From positions 620,001-684,000 of the forward strand of contig CAWFGV010000005.1 in the NCBI GenBank assembly GCA_963815445.1: a DNA stretch of 64,000 nucleotides, read 5' to 3'. This document shows, one piece after another, positions 16,183 to 24,849 of this stretch. How positions within the stretch are numbered: the first letter of the stretch is position 1; every line of letters begins with the position of its first letter. Source of the stretch: JANLYC01 sp963815445 (GTDB lineage: Bacteria; Actinomycetota; Actinomycetes; Propionibacteriales; Nocardioidaceae). The notes beneath the pieces are model-generated. The model saw only the letters and a program-made list of their open reading frames with translations, was not told where the DNA came from and searched no databases. The position numbers and the translations under genes were made by a program.

Positions 16183-18111
16183 GTGAACGAGACAGGGCTT
16201 GTCATCCGGCGCCATGCCGGGTTGATGGCGGCCGTCGCTGTGACTGCGCTGGGCCTGGCCGTGGCCTACCTCTGGCACTTCGTCGCGGCGGGAGGGGGCA
16301 TCCCCCTCCTGATCGGCGTGGTGCTGGCCGGGGTAGGGCTCTTCCACGCGTTCGCCTGGGCGGATGCGAGGACGCCGTTGCTGGTGGCGGACGACACCGG
16401 TATCCGCACCCGGCTCGGTGCTGAGTGGACCGGCGTGCCGTGGTCACAGATCGAACGTGTCGAGGTGGACGAGCGGGGACGGCTGACCGACGGGCACGTC
16501 GCCGTGGTCACGCCGGCCGCGGACGCACTGATCCAGACCGGCTGGCGCTCCCGGCTCGGTGCCGCGGTCAACCGCTGGTTCTACGACGCACCGCTGGTGG
16601 TTCCCTTTGGCCTCAGCACGACGGTGACCGCGGTCGACGTACCGGCGGCGCTCACGAGGCTGGCGGCCGGCCGGGCGCCGGTGGTCGTGCTGGACGAGAC
16701 GATGGACGAACCCGAGCCGACGGTGGCCCTGACCGGGGGTCTCGCGCGGCCCAGCACCACGGACGAGAGAGTGCCCGCACAGCGCGACCTCGTCGAGGCA
16801 GAGAATTTCCGCTCGGCAGGGTCGGCTGCCATGCCGGAGATCGACGAACAGGACAGCATCTGCGACGAGCTCGCGCCGACCAGCGGGCTCCCCAACACCG
16901 GCGATGACGACGAGCCGGCCGCCCACCCGGCCGCCCACCCAGCGGTGCAGCCGGCGTCGCCGCGCCGGCCAAGGCTGCCGTTCATCGCAGCCCGCGAAGC
17001 CGCACCGCCACTGCCGTTGGCCAGGGTCGTGGCAGCGCTACGCTCCTACCCGGCGCGGCGCGAGGACATCACCATCCCGTTCCGGCAGGATCCGACGACC
17101 GAGGGTGCACTGGCGTTGTCGCAGGCCTACCGTGACGAGCCGACCGCGCCATTGCCCGAGCTCGAGCAGCTGCGACGGCGATCCGGAGACGAGACGCAGG
17201 CTCCGATGAGCAACGTCGAGCTGATCATCGACGCGACGACCGACATGTCGGCGCGGGCCATGAGCAAAGTTCGCCGGTCCGCACCGCTCGCCGCTTCGAC
17301 CGAGATGACCCATGGCGGGGAGTCGGTCTCGCCTGCGGACCTCCCTGCCACCGACGACCTGGTCATCGGAGGCCAGCTGCGCACGGCCCGCGAAGCGCTC
17401 GGCCTGACCATCGACGAGCTCGCCGAGCGCACCCGGATCCGCCCCTACGTCATCGAGTCGATCGAGGTCGACGACTTCCGCCCGTGTGGCGGTGACTTCT
17501 ACGCCCGGGGACACCTCCGGATGCTCGCGCGGATCCTGGGACTCGAGGTCGAGCCGCTGGTGCAGGCGTATGACGACCAGTTCGCCACCTCACCGATCAA
17601 CGCGCGGGCCGTCTTCGACGCCGAGATCGCCACCGGCGCGACCGGTTTGGTTCGAGGCGGCTCGACGCGTGCCGGCTGGGGCGGCGGTTGGGCTGGGCTC
17701 GTCGCCGCCGTGCTCGTCCTCGTGCTGGTCTGGGGGGTCGCCAAGTACCTGGCCGACGGCACCGGCGCTCCGGTGAGTACGGTCCGGCCCACGCAGAACT
17801 CGGCCGGACTCGGTTCGCCCGGTCCGGGCAACAAGCCGCTCCCGAAGCCGGAGCCGGCGACCGCGCGGGTGCGGCTGGCCGCCGTCGGCGGGGGTTCGCG
17901 CGTGGTGGTCAAGGACCACAAGCTCCGGGTGATCTTCGCCGGGGTGCTTACCGACGGCAGCTCCCGGATGGTCGAAGGGCCGGCACCGCTGCACGTGATG
18001 GCGGTCGATGGTGGCGTGATCCGGATCGGTACCCAGGGCAAGACGCTCGGCTACATCGGTACCACCGGAGTTCGCTCCCGGCACCTGATTCCCGCTCCGG
18101 CCGCCGACTGA
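16183..18111 (+). CDS. RodZ-like HTH membrane protein with long N-terminal extension
   Basis: A 642-residue protein starting at GTG 16183 directly after ftsK. Two N-terminal membrane segments (about 10-65) are followed by a PH-like beta region to about 165 and then a long low-complexity acidic/proline linker. Residues 395-460 form a Cro/C1-type helix-turn-helix of the RodZ type (LRTAREALGLTIDELAERTR, then GDFYARGHLR). A single membrane helix lies near 504-525 and a DUF4115 domain fills the C-terminus. RodZ links the MreB cytoskeleton to the membrane, but actinobacteria of this type often lack MreB. The extended N-terminus is unlike classical RodZ, so its role near FtsK and division is inferred. 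Confidence 0.75.
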   Translation: MNETGLVIRRHAGLMAAVAVTALGLAVAYLWHFVAAGGGIPLLIGVVLAGVGLFHAFAWADARTPLLVADDTGIRTRLGAEWTGVPWSQIERVEVDERGRLTDGHVAVVTPAADALIQTGWRSRLGAAVNRWFYDAPLVVPFGLSTTVTAVDVPAALTRLAAGRAPVVVLDETMDEPEPTVALTGGLARPSTTDERVPAQRDLVEAENFRSAGSAAMPEIDEQDSICDELAPTSGLPNTGDDDEPAAHPAAHPAVQPASPRRPRLPFIAAREAAPPLPLARVVAALRSYPARREDITIPFRQDPTTEGALALSQAYRDEPTAPLPELEQLRRRSGDETQAPMSNVELIIDATTDMSARAMSKVRRSAPLAASTEMTHGGESVSPADLPATDDLVIGGQLRTAREALGLTIDELAERTRIRPYVIESIEVDDFRPCGGDFYARGHLRMLARILGLEVEPLVQAYDDQFATSPINARAVFDAEIATGATGLVRGGSTRAGWGGGWAGLVAAVLVLVLVWGVAKYLADGTGAPVSTVRPTQNSAGLGSPGPGNKPLPKPEPATARVRLAAVGGGSRVVVKDHKLRVIFAGVLTDGSSRMVEGPAPLHVMAVDGGVIRIGTQGKTLGYIGTTGVRSRHLIPAPAAD

Positions 18112-18178
18112 CCGACCCCGGCCGGCCGGGGGTGGATTGGCTGCTGAGCGTGACGCGGCGGCATACTGGAGACACCTC

Positions 18179-19645
18179 ATGAGCACTCAGACCCCTGCTG
18201 GCACGCCCGCGCTGACGACTGTTGCGCTGTTGACGCTCGGCTGCGCCCGCAACGACGTGGACTCCGAGGAGCTCGCGGCCCGGCTCGAAGCAGGCGGTTT
18301 CCGCCTCGTCGAAGAGGCCGAGGACGCCGAGACGGTGGTCGTCAACACCTGCGGGTTCGTCGAGGCTGCCAAGAAGGACTCTGTCGACGCCCTGCTCGGG
18401 GCGGCCGAGCTGAAGGAGTCGGGCTCCGCTCGCGCCGTCGTCGCCGTCGGGTGCATGGCCGAGCGCTACGGCAAGGAGCTGGCCGACTCGCTGCCGGAGG
18501 CCGACGCCGTGCTCGGCTTCGACGACTACCCGGACATCGCAGCGCGGCTGCAGGGCATCCTCGACGGCGAGACCCACGTGTCGCACGTGCCCCACGATCG
18601 TCGTTCGCTGCTCCCGATCTCGCCCGTCGAGCGGGCGTCCGCCGTCGCACCGTCACTGCCGGGCCACGCGCAGAGCGCCCCCGACCTGCCGAGCGGTCTG
18701 GCCCCCGCCAGTGGCCCACGACCGGTCCGTCGCCGACTGGGCTCCGGCCCGATGGCGCCGCTCAAGCTGGCGTCGGGATGTGACCGACGCTGCTCGTTCT
18801 GCGCGATCCCGAGCTTCCGGGGTTCCTTCGTCTCGCGACGACCCGCCGACGTGCTGACCGAGGCGCGCTGGCTGGCGGCCGAAGGGGTCAGCGAGGTGTT
18901 TCTCGTCAGCGAGAACTCCACGTCCTACGGCAAGGACCTCGGTGACCTCCGGCTGCTCGAGACGTTGTTGCCTGAGCTCGCAGCCGTCGACGGGCTACAC
19001 CGCGTCCGAGTCTCTTATCTGCAGCCCGCCGAGACGCGACCTTCCTTGGTCGAGGCCATCGCCTCCATCCCGGGTGTGGCGTCGTACTTCGATCTGTCCT
19101 TCCAGCACGCAGCACCGGTGGTGCTCCGACGGATGCGCCGGTTCGGTGACCCCGAGCGTTTCCTCGGCCTGCTCGACCTGATCCGATCTCACGCGCCCCG
19201 GGCCGGGGTCCGCAGCAACGTCATCGTCGGGTTCCCGGGCGAGACGCAGGCCGATCTCCAGACCTTGGGCGAATTCCTGGTGGCGGCGCGGCTGGACGTG
19301 GTCGGGGTCTTCGGCTACTCAGACGAGGACGGGACCGAGGCAGCGTCGCTGGACGGACATCTCGACGAGGCTGAGGTGCGTGCGCGGGTGGAGGACCTCA
19401 CCCGGCTGGTCGACGAAATCTCGGCGCAGCGTGCCGAGGACCGGATCGGGGAGTCGGTCGAGGTACTGCTCGAGTCGGTCGAGGGACCGGTCGGAGAAGG
19501 CCGCCCCGAGTGCCAGGGACCAGAGGTCGATGGCTCGACGACGGTGTCCGGCCTGCCGTCGGGCGCAGCCGTCGGCGATGTGGTCCATGCCACGGTCACA
19601 GGTACCTCAGGTGTCGACCTCGTCGCCAGCGCACGGACGCAATAG
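18179..19645 (+). CDS. rimO: Ribosomal protein S12 methylthiotransferase RimO
   Basis: A 488-residue radical-SAM enzyme that methylthiolates Asp of ribosomal protein S12. The UPF0004 domain at the N-terminus has its cluster cysteines in LGCARND, NTCGFV and VGCMAERY. The radical-SAM cluster motif is C201-x3-C205-x2-C208 (GCDRRCSFCAIPSFRG). A C-terminal TRAM domain follows. RimO rather than MiaB is indicated by the LGCxxN start and the FRG after the cluster; a clear MiaB is encoded separately at 60.8 kb. An Ala/Pro-rich insert of about 60 residues between the first two domains is typical of actinobacterial RimO. ATG 18179 is chosen over an upstream in-frame codon at 18137. Confidence 0.92.
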   Translation: MSTQTPAGTPALTTVALLTLGCARNDVDSEELAARLEAGGFRLVEEAEDAETVVVNTCGFVEAAKKDSVDALLGAAELKESGSARAVVAVGCMAERYGKELADSLPEADAVLGFDDYPDIAARLQGILDGETHVSHVPHDRRSLLPISPVERASAVAPSLPGHAQSAPDLPSGLAPASGPRPVRRRLGSGPMAPLKLASGCDRRCSFCAIPSFRGSFVSRRPADVLTEARWLAAEGVSEVFLVSENSTSYGKDLGDLRLLETLLPELAAVDGLHRVRVSYLQPAETRPSLVEAIASIPGVASYFDLSFQHAAPVVLRRMRRFGDPERFLGLLDLIRSHAPRAGVRSNVIVGFPGETQADLQTLGEFLVAARLDVVGVFGYSDEDGTEAASLDGHLDEAEVRARVEDLTRLVDEISAQRAEDRIGESVEVLLESVEGPVGEGRPECQGPEVDGSTTVSGLPSGAAVGDVVHATVTGTSGVDLVASARTQ

Positions 19646-19655
19646 GTTGACCTCC

Positions 19656-20351
19656 ATGCCCGACGACCGGTCGCCCGCCGACTTCACCGCTGACGCCGGT
19701 GACGCCAGCGCTGCCGGTGCTCGGGTGACCGGAGGACAGGGCGCCCGGCCGCCCACCAACTGGAACCTGCCGAACGCGCTCACCACGCTCCGGATCGTCC
19801 TGGTCCCGCTGCTCGGCTGGTTGTTGCTCGTTGATGACGGCCAGGACACCTCGTACCGGATCTGGGCATTCGTCGTCTTCACGCTCGCGATCCTCACCGA
19901 CCGCATCGACGGTGACATCGCACGGCGGCGCAACATGGTCACCGACTTCGGCAAGCTCATGGACCCGATCGCCGACAAGGCGCTGACCGGCATGGCGTTC
20001 GTCGGGCTCTCGATCATCGGCGAACTGTGGTGGTGGGTGACGCTGCTGGTCCTCGGCCGCGAGTGGGGTATCACGCTCATGCGGTTCTGGATCATCCGGT
20101 ACGGCGTGATGCCGGCCAGCCGCGGCGGCAAGATCAAGACCACGCTGCAGGCCGTCGCGCTGTGTGGCCTGCTCCTTCCCCTGCGCGCCCTCGATGGTGC
20201 GTGGGGCACGATCGGGGACACGCTGTGGTGGCTGGCGGTGATCATCATGGCGGCCGCCGTCGTCGTGACGATGGTCACCGGTGTCGACTACGTGCGCGAG
20301 GCGATCAAGCTGCGCCGAGCGGGCCAGCAGGCCGCTCGCTCGCGTCCGTGA
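19656..20351 (+). CDS. pgsA: CDP-diacylglycerol--glycerol-3-phosphate 3-phosphatidyltransferase
   Basis: A 231-residue membrane enzyme that makes phosphatidylglycerol phosphate from CDP-diacylglycerol and glycerol 3-phosphate. The CDP-alcohol phosphatidyltransferase signature DG-x2-AR-x8-G-x3-D-x3-D is complete in DGDIARRRNMVTDFGKLMDP followed by IADK. About five membrane helices follow an N-terminal tail of 40 polar residues. It begins 10 bases after rimO, and rimO-pgsA-cinA is a standard actinobacterial order. That context favours the PgsA assignment over other members of the same superfamily. Confidence 0.88.
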   Translation: MPDDRSPADFTADAGDASAAGARVTGGQGARPPTNWNLPNALTTLRIVLVPLLGWLLLVDDGQDTSYRIWAFVVFTLAILTDRIDGDIARRRNMVTDFGKLMDPIADKALTGMAFVGLSIIGELWWWVTLLVLGREWGITLMRFWIIRYGVMPASRGGKIKTTLQAVALCGLLLPLRALDGAWGTIGDTLWWLAVIIMAAAVVVTMVTGVDYVREAIKLRRAGQQAARSRP

Positions 20352-20381
20352 GATGACCACAGACGACGCAAGGTCGGCCTG

Positions 20382-20900
20382 ATGAGCGTCCCGGCGCACC
20401 TGCTGGCCGCTACCTGTCTCGACGAGCTCACGGCCCGGTCGGCCACGGTGGCCACGGCCGAGTCGCTCACCGCCGGGCTGGTATCGGCCACCCTGGCTGG
20501 GGTGGCAGGAGCATCTGAAGCTCTGCGGGGCGGCGTCGTGGCCTACGCCAGCGACCTGAAGGTCGGCCTGCTCGGGGTCGATGCGCGCCTGGTCGCGACG
20601 GTCGGAGTGGTCTCGCCGGCGGTCGCGGAGCAGATGGCGCTCGGGATCCGTGAGCGGATGGCCGCCGACTGGGGCGTCGCGACCACGGGCGTCGCTGGAC
20701 CTGACCCTCAGGACGGCCACCCCCCGGGTGAGGTCTATGTCGCCGTCGCGGGACCCGGTGGCCTCGTCGACGCGCAAGGTCTCCGGCTGACCGGGGATCG
20801 GCAAGGGATTCGGGCCGCCGCCGTGGACGCGGCCCTGACGTTGCTGCTGTCGCATCTTCGCGGTGACGCGGCTCCCGTTGAACCAGCTGGGAAGATCTGA
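20382..20900 (+). CDS. cinA: CinA C-terminal domain protein (nicotinamide-nucleotide amidase)
   Basis: A 172-residue single-domain protein matching the C-terminal half of CinA. Features are the VATAESLTAGLVSATLAG motif with its catalytic-type Ser, RGGVVAYASDLKVGLLGV, and the TTGVAGPDPQDG loop followed by VYVAVAG. Family members deamidate nicotinamide mononucleotide in NAD recycling. The N-terminal molybdopterin-binding-like half of full CinA is absent, as is usual in this gene position in actinobacteria. It lies 30 bases after pgsA and upstream of the ClgR-type regulator. Confidence 0.88.
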   Translation: MSVPAHLLAATCLDELTARSATVATAESLTAGLVSATLAGVAGASEALRGGVVAYASDLKVGLLGVDARLVATVGVVSPAVAEQMALGIRERMAADWGVATTGVAGPDPQDGHPPGEVYVAVAGPGGLVDAQGLRLTGDRQGIRAAAVDAALTLLLSHLRGDAAPVEPAGKI

Positions 20901-21023
20901 GGCAGGGTCGCAGTTGGTTCAGGTTGTGGCTCCCTGCGCGGAGGGTCGAACCCGGGTCCCGGCCCGGACGGGTACCCTGGACCAGCACCGTCCGACGACC
21001 CGTACGACGAGAGGAGACCGGCC

Positions 21024-21347
21024 ATGATCCTGGTCCGACGACTCCTCGGCGACGTGTTGCGGGAGCTGCGCCTCGACCAGGGGCGCACGCTGCGCGAGGT
21101 GTCGGCCGAGGCCCGGGTCAGCCTGGGCTATCTCTCGGAGATCGAGCGCGGCCAGAAGGAAGCATCCTCCGAATGCCTGGCGGCCATCTGCCATGCCCTC
21201 GAGGTGCCGCTCTCGGTGATCATGGCCAAGGTCAGCGGTGAGATCGCGCGTGAAGAGGAAACCGTCGCCGGTCTGACGTCGCTGCCGACCCGGGCACCGA
21301 GCGTCGACGAGGTCGGAGTCTCCGGCGTCACCAACGTCGCCGCCTGA
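21024..21347 (+). CDS. clgR: XRE-family regulator, ClgR-like
   Basis: A 107-residue DNA-binding protein with a Cro/C1 helix-turn-helix. The stretch LGDVLRELRLDQGRTLREVS and the recognition helix VSLGYLSEIERGQKEASSEC match ClgR, the activator of clp protease and related stress genes in actinobacteria. The C-terminal 35 residues are less ordered. In many actinobacteria clgR follows pgsA and cinA, as here. A strong AGGAGA ribosome-binding site precedes ATG 21024. The degradation signal described for streptomycete ClgR cannot be confirmed; the protein ends in VAA, which could serve as a ClpP recognition tail. Confidence 0.85.
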   Translation: MILVRRLLGDVLRELRLDQGRTLREVSAEARVSLGYLSEIERGQKEASSECLAAICHALEVPLSVIMAKVSGEIAREEETVAGLTSLPTRAPSVDEVGVSGVTNVAA

Positions 21348-21412
21348 TGGACGGACCGCAGTGGCGGAGCCGCGCGGTCCGGCTCACCATGCCACCTCAG
21401 GTCGACGGCTGC

Positions 21413-21757
21413 TCACCTGTCCAGCTGAACCAGCTCGGAATCGAAGCGCGCCCACAGATCGGTCCAGTCACCATCGAAGGGCTGGTGCAAAGCTCTGACC
21501 AGTGCGTCGATCTGCGGCGTCATCACCACGATCACGCGTACCGCCTCGTCGTCGACCGTCGCGAACGTGTGCACCGTCCCGGCAGGCACGACCACGTGGT
21601 CGCCCGCCGACAACCTCCGGCGCTGGTCGCCGACCAGCACCTCGAGCTGTCCGTCGACCACGCAGAACGCCTCGTCGCCCTTGTGATGGATGTGCGGCGG
21701 CGCCTGGTCTCCTGGGTAGGGCGCCAGGTCCCAGCGTTGTACGACGAAGTCGGTCAC
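21413..21757 (-). CDS. Cupin-domain protein
   Basis: A 114-residue single cupin starting at GTG 21757 behind GAGGGG. Longer upstream reading has no cupin sequence and looks like shadow. Cupin motif 1 is PPHIHHKGDEAFCVVDGQLE, with metal-binding His-x-His and Glu. Motif 2 is GDHVVVPAGTVHTFATV. The C-terminal 30 residues form a helix. Small cupins can be isomerases, dioxygenases or sugar-binding proteins; nothing here selects one. It lies on the same strand as the downstream Nei glycosylase gene but with a gap of 56 bases. Confidence 0.75.
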   Translation of the reverse strand: MTDFVVQRWDLAPYPGDQAPPHIHHKGDEAFCVVDGQLEVLVGDQRRRLSAGDHVVVPAGTVHTFATVDDEAVRVIVVMTPQIDALVRALHQPFDGDWTDLWARFDSELVQLDR

Positions 21758-21813
21758 CCCCTCACCGTACGACAGGCATGCAGGCACCGGAGGCCGACCT
21801 CGGGGGGCGCACT

Positions 21814-22647
21814 TCAGGCGGGGGCGGGCTGGCAGGACGGGCACCAATAGCTGATCCGGGCCTGGCTGGGGTTGCCGACAGCTGAGGTCAGGCCGGCCGC
21901 GCGATCGTGATCGGCCGCGGTGGGCAGGGTGTCCGCGACGATCGGGGTGCCGCATCGTCGGCAGGGCTGCCCGGCCCGGCCGTACACCCAGTGCCGCTGC
22001 CCGCGCCGGGTGTTGCCCGTGGTCGTCTGTTCGGGACGTTCCTTGTTGAGCACCAGCAGGCGGTGAGCCTTGTCGACCAGCTGCGGGACGGTGTCGACCT
22101 CGCCGACCGGTGTGCTGGGGTGCACCCCGAGCAGGAACAACGCCTCGGCCTTGTAGAGGTTGCCGATCCCCGCCAGGTTGCGTTGGTCCAGCAGCGCCTC
22201 CCCGATCGCGACGTTCGGCTTCGCGCTCACGCGGGCCACCGCTTCGGGCCCTGACCAGTCCGGGCCGAGGAGATCGGGTCCGAGGTGACCGACCAGCGAC
22301 TCCTCCTGGTCGCGCGCAACGATGTCGAGCGACCCGAGCCGGAAGCCGACCGCCTGCCAGGCGGCCGTGGCGAGCACGACGCGTGCCTGGAAGCCGGGCG
22401 ATCGCCAGGGTGACCCGGGCTTGTAGATGTGCCAGGCGCCCTCCATCTTCAGGTGCGAATGGATCGTGACTTCCGGGAGTCGCATGAGGATGTGCTTGCC
22501 ACGGCTCACGGTCTCGAGCACGGACTGGCCGGTGAGATCGACCTCGGCGTACTCCGGCACACGGAAGTCGGACGTGGACAGCACGCCACCGCTCAGGGCC
22601 TGGTCGAGTCGGCGGGCGGTGCGCCAGACGGTGTCGCCCTCAGGCAT
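21814..22647 (-). CDS. nei: Formamidopyrimidine/endonuclease VIII-type DNA glycosylase
   Basis: A 277-residue base-excision-repair glycosylase. It starts MPEGDTVWRTA, which after removal of Met places the catalytic Pro and Glu at the N-terminus. The MPEGDTV start and SHLKMEGAW are Nei-like rather than Fpg-like. The helix-two-turn-helix region is NVAIGEALLDQRNLAGIGNLYKAEAL. The C-terminal zinc finger is CRRCGTPI followed by SYWCPSC. It removes oxidised pyrimidines or abasic sites from DNA. In mycobacteria a nei gene neighbours lhr; here the two are separated only by the S9 peptidase gene, which supports a repair grouping. Confidence 0.9.
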   Translation of the reverse strand: MPEGDTVWRTARRLDQALSGGVLSTSDFRVPEYAEVDLTGQSVLETVSRGKHILMRLPEVTIHSHLKMEGAWHIYKPGSPWRSPGFQARVVLATAAWQAVGFRLGSLDIVARDQEESLVGHLGPDLLGPDWSGPEAVARVSAKPNVAIGEALLDQRNLAGIGNLYKAEALFLLGVHPSTPVGEVDTVPQLVDKAHRLLVLNKERPEQTTTGNTRRGQRHWVYGRAGQPCRRCGTPIVADTLPTAADHDRAAGLTSAVGNPSQARISYWCPSCQPAPA

Positions 22648-22709
22648 GGCGCCACCCGGTTCGCCACGGGCGGAAGTCGCTTGCCACGCACGGGTCAGGT
22701 GCGAAGACT

Positions 22710-24839
22710 GTGCCCATGCCGGGAGACTCCTTTCCTCGACTCGCTGCCCGTACGAACAACTTCAATGCGGGGCTGCCCCGTGGCTTCGTGGTGAGCCCGG
22801 ACGGGGCGCGGGTGCTGTTCCTGCGTTCGGCGTCCGGCACCTCGATGGCGCAGTCGCTGTGGCTGTACGACGTCGCGAACGCCGACGAGCGTCTGCTGGC
22901 TGATCCGCTGGCGCTGCTGCACGACCAGGGCGAACGGTTGACCGCCGAGGAACGGGCCCGGCGCGAACGGATGCGCGTACGCGGGTCGGGCGTCGTGGCG
23001 TTCAGCGCGGACGCCGGGGTCACCCAGGTGGCGTTCGCCCTGTCGTCGCGCTTGTTCGTGGTGGACGCCGGCGCCGGTGCGGAACCGCGGGAGCTGCCGG
23101 CCTCCTCGCCAGTGATCGATCCCTGTCTCGATCCGACGGGGCGACGGGTGGCTTATGCAGGCGAGGACGGCCTGCACATCGTGGAGCTGGCGGACGGCGT
23201 TGACCGGGTCGTCATCGCCCCCGACGCCGACGAACCGGCCGAAGTCCGGTGGGGGCTCGCTGAGTTCGCTGCCGCCGAGGAGCTCGCGAGGCCACGTGGC
23301 TTCTGGTGGGCGCCGGATGGTGAGTCGCTGCTGGTCGAGCGGTACGACGAGTCGGAGGTGATGGTGTGGCACGTGGCCGACGCCGCCCATCCGGAAGTGG
23401 CACCAGCCACGCTCCGTTACCCCCAGGCCGGTACGAACAATGCTCGGGTGTCGCTCGCCCTGGTCGGCGTGGACGGACATCGGGTCGACGTCGACTGGCG
23501 GTCGGACGAGCCGGCTGACGGCCAGCTGCTGGAGTACCTCGCTCACGTCGAGTGGACGGGCGAGCGACCCCTGCTCACCCTGCTCACTCGGGACCAGACC
23601 CGCCTGGAGTTCCGCGAGGTCGACCCGGCCTCCGGGCAGAGCAGGCTGGTCCGGGCGCTCTCGGACGCCGCCTGGGTCGAGCTGCTGCCGGGCACCCCAC
23701 GCCAGCTTGAATCGGGCCTGCTCCTGCACGGGCTCGACGTCGACGAGACGCGTCACCTGGCGCTCGACGGAGAGCCGTTCACGCCCGTCGGTCTCCAGGT
23801 GCGCCGGCTGCTCTCGGTGCAGGACACGGGTGTCCTCGCCCTGGTGTCGCCGGACACGCGGGCGGGGGCCATCGTGCTCGCCAGGCTGGGCTTCGACGGC
23901 TCCTTCGACCAGCTGAGCGACGAGGACGGCACCGCGACGGCGGCTTCGGACGGAGACACGATCGTCGTCGTGCAGCAGACCATGCGCGATCCGTCGGTCG
24001 TCACGACGGTGCTGTCCGGCGGTCAGCTGGTCGGCATCGTGACGTCGGTCGCCGAGCCCGTGCCGCTCACCGTGGACGCTGAGCTGCTCGAGGTCGGTTC
24101 GCGGTCGTACCCGACCCTGGTGCTGTGGCCCACCGGGCACCAGAAGGGGTCGCGCCGTCTCCCCGTGCTCATGGACCCCTACGGAGGGCCGCAGGTGCAG
24201 ACCGTCGTGCGCTCGGCTCGCTCGGTGCTGGAGCAGCAGTGGTTCGCCGACCAGGGCTTCGTCGTGATCGTTGCGGACGGACGGGGGATGGCCGGCCGCG
24301 GACCCGCGTGGGACAAGCTGGTGCGGCACGACTTCGTCGGCACCATCGACGACCAGGTCGAGGTGCTCGCAGCCCTGGCCAAGGAGTTTCCCGACGACAT
24401 CGACACGAGCACGGTCGGGATCCGCGGCTGGTCGTTCGGCGGCTACATCGCGGCGCTCGGTGTGCTTCGGCACCCGGACGTCTTCGGTGCCGCGGTCGCC
24501 GGCGCGCCGACGACGGACCTGCGGCTCTACGACACGTGCTACACCGAGCGCTATCTGGGCCACCCGGACGAGAACGGGTCGGTGTACGACGCCAACAGCC
24601 TGCTGCCGCTGGCACCCGGGCTCTCGCGACCACTCCTGCTCGTGCACGGCCTCGCCGACGACAACGTCGTCATCGCCCACACCCTGCGCCTGTCGAGCGC
24701 GTTGCTCGCTGCCGGCCGACCGCACCAGGTGCTGCCCTTGTCGGGCATGACCCACATGGCGAACGACGAGGTCGTCGCCGAGAACCTGCTGCTGCTTCAG
24801 CTCGACTTCCTGCGCCGCTCGCTCGGCATCACCGCCTGA
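22710..24839 (+). CDS. S9 family prolyl oligopeptidase (DPP IV-like)
   Basis: A 709-residue serine peptidase, read from GTG 22710 (ATG 22716 is an alternative). Residues 1 to about 440 form the DPP IV-type beta-propeller, with the characteristic EELARPRGFWWAPDGESLLVERYDE segment. The alpha/beta-hydrolase domain has the nucleophile Ser575 in GWSFGGYIAALG. Asp around 650 lies in HGLADDNV and His682 in SGMTHMAN. There is no signal peptide, so it probably cleaves cytoplasmic peptides after proline or a similar residue. It is divergent from nei across 62 bases and convergent with lhr, ending 11 bases before that gene's stop. Confidence 0.9.
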   Translation: MPMPGDSFPRLAARTNNFNAGLPRGFVVSPDGARVLFLRSASGTSMAQSLWLYDVANADERLLADPLALLHDQGERLTAEERARRERMRVRGSGVVAFSADAGVTQVAFALSSRLFVVDAGAGAEPRELPASSPVIDPCLDPTGRRVAYAGEDGLHIVELADGVDRVVIAPDADEPAEVRWGLAEFAAAEELARPRGFWWAPDGESLLVERYDESEVMVWHVADAAHPEVAPATLRYPQAGTNNARVSLALVGVDGHRVDVDWRSDEPADGQLLEYLAHVEWTGERPLLTLLTRDQTRLEFREVDPASGQSRLVRALSDAAWVELLPGTPRQLESGLLLHGLDVDETRHLALDGEPFTPVGLQVRRLLSVQDTGVLALVSPDTRAGAIVLARLGFDGSFDQLSDEDGTATAASDGDTIVVVQQTMRDPSVVTTVLSGGQLVGIVTSVAEPVPLTVDAELLEVGSRSYPTLVLWPTGHQKGSRRLPVLMDPYGGPQVQTVVRSARSVLEQQWFADQGFVVIVADGRGMAGRGPAWDKLVRHDFVGTIDDQVEVLAALAKEFPDDIDTSTVGIRGWSFGGYIAALGVLRHPDVFGAAVAGAPTTDLRLYDTCYTERYLGHPDENGSVYDANSLLPLAPGLSRPLLLVHGLADDNVVIAHTLRLSSALLAAGRPHQVLPLSGMTHMANDEVVAENLLLLQLDFLRRSLGITA

Positions 24840-24849
24840 CATCGCTGCC

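Noticed and set aside
20940..20975. GGGTCGAACCCGGGTCC-like stretch resembling a tRNA T arm
   Set aside because: No acceptor, D or anticodon arms can be built around it, so it is not a tRNA.
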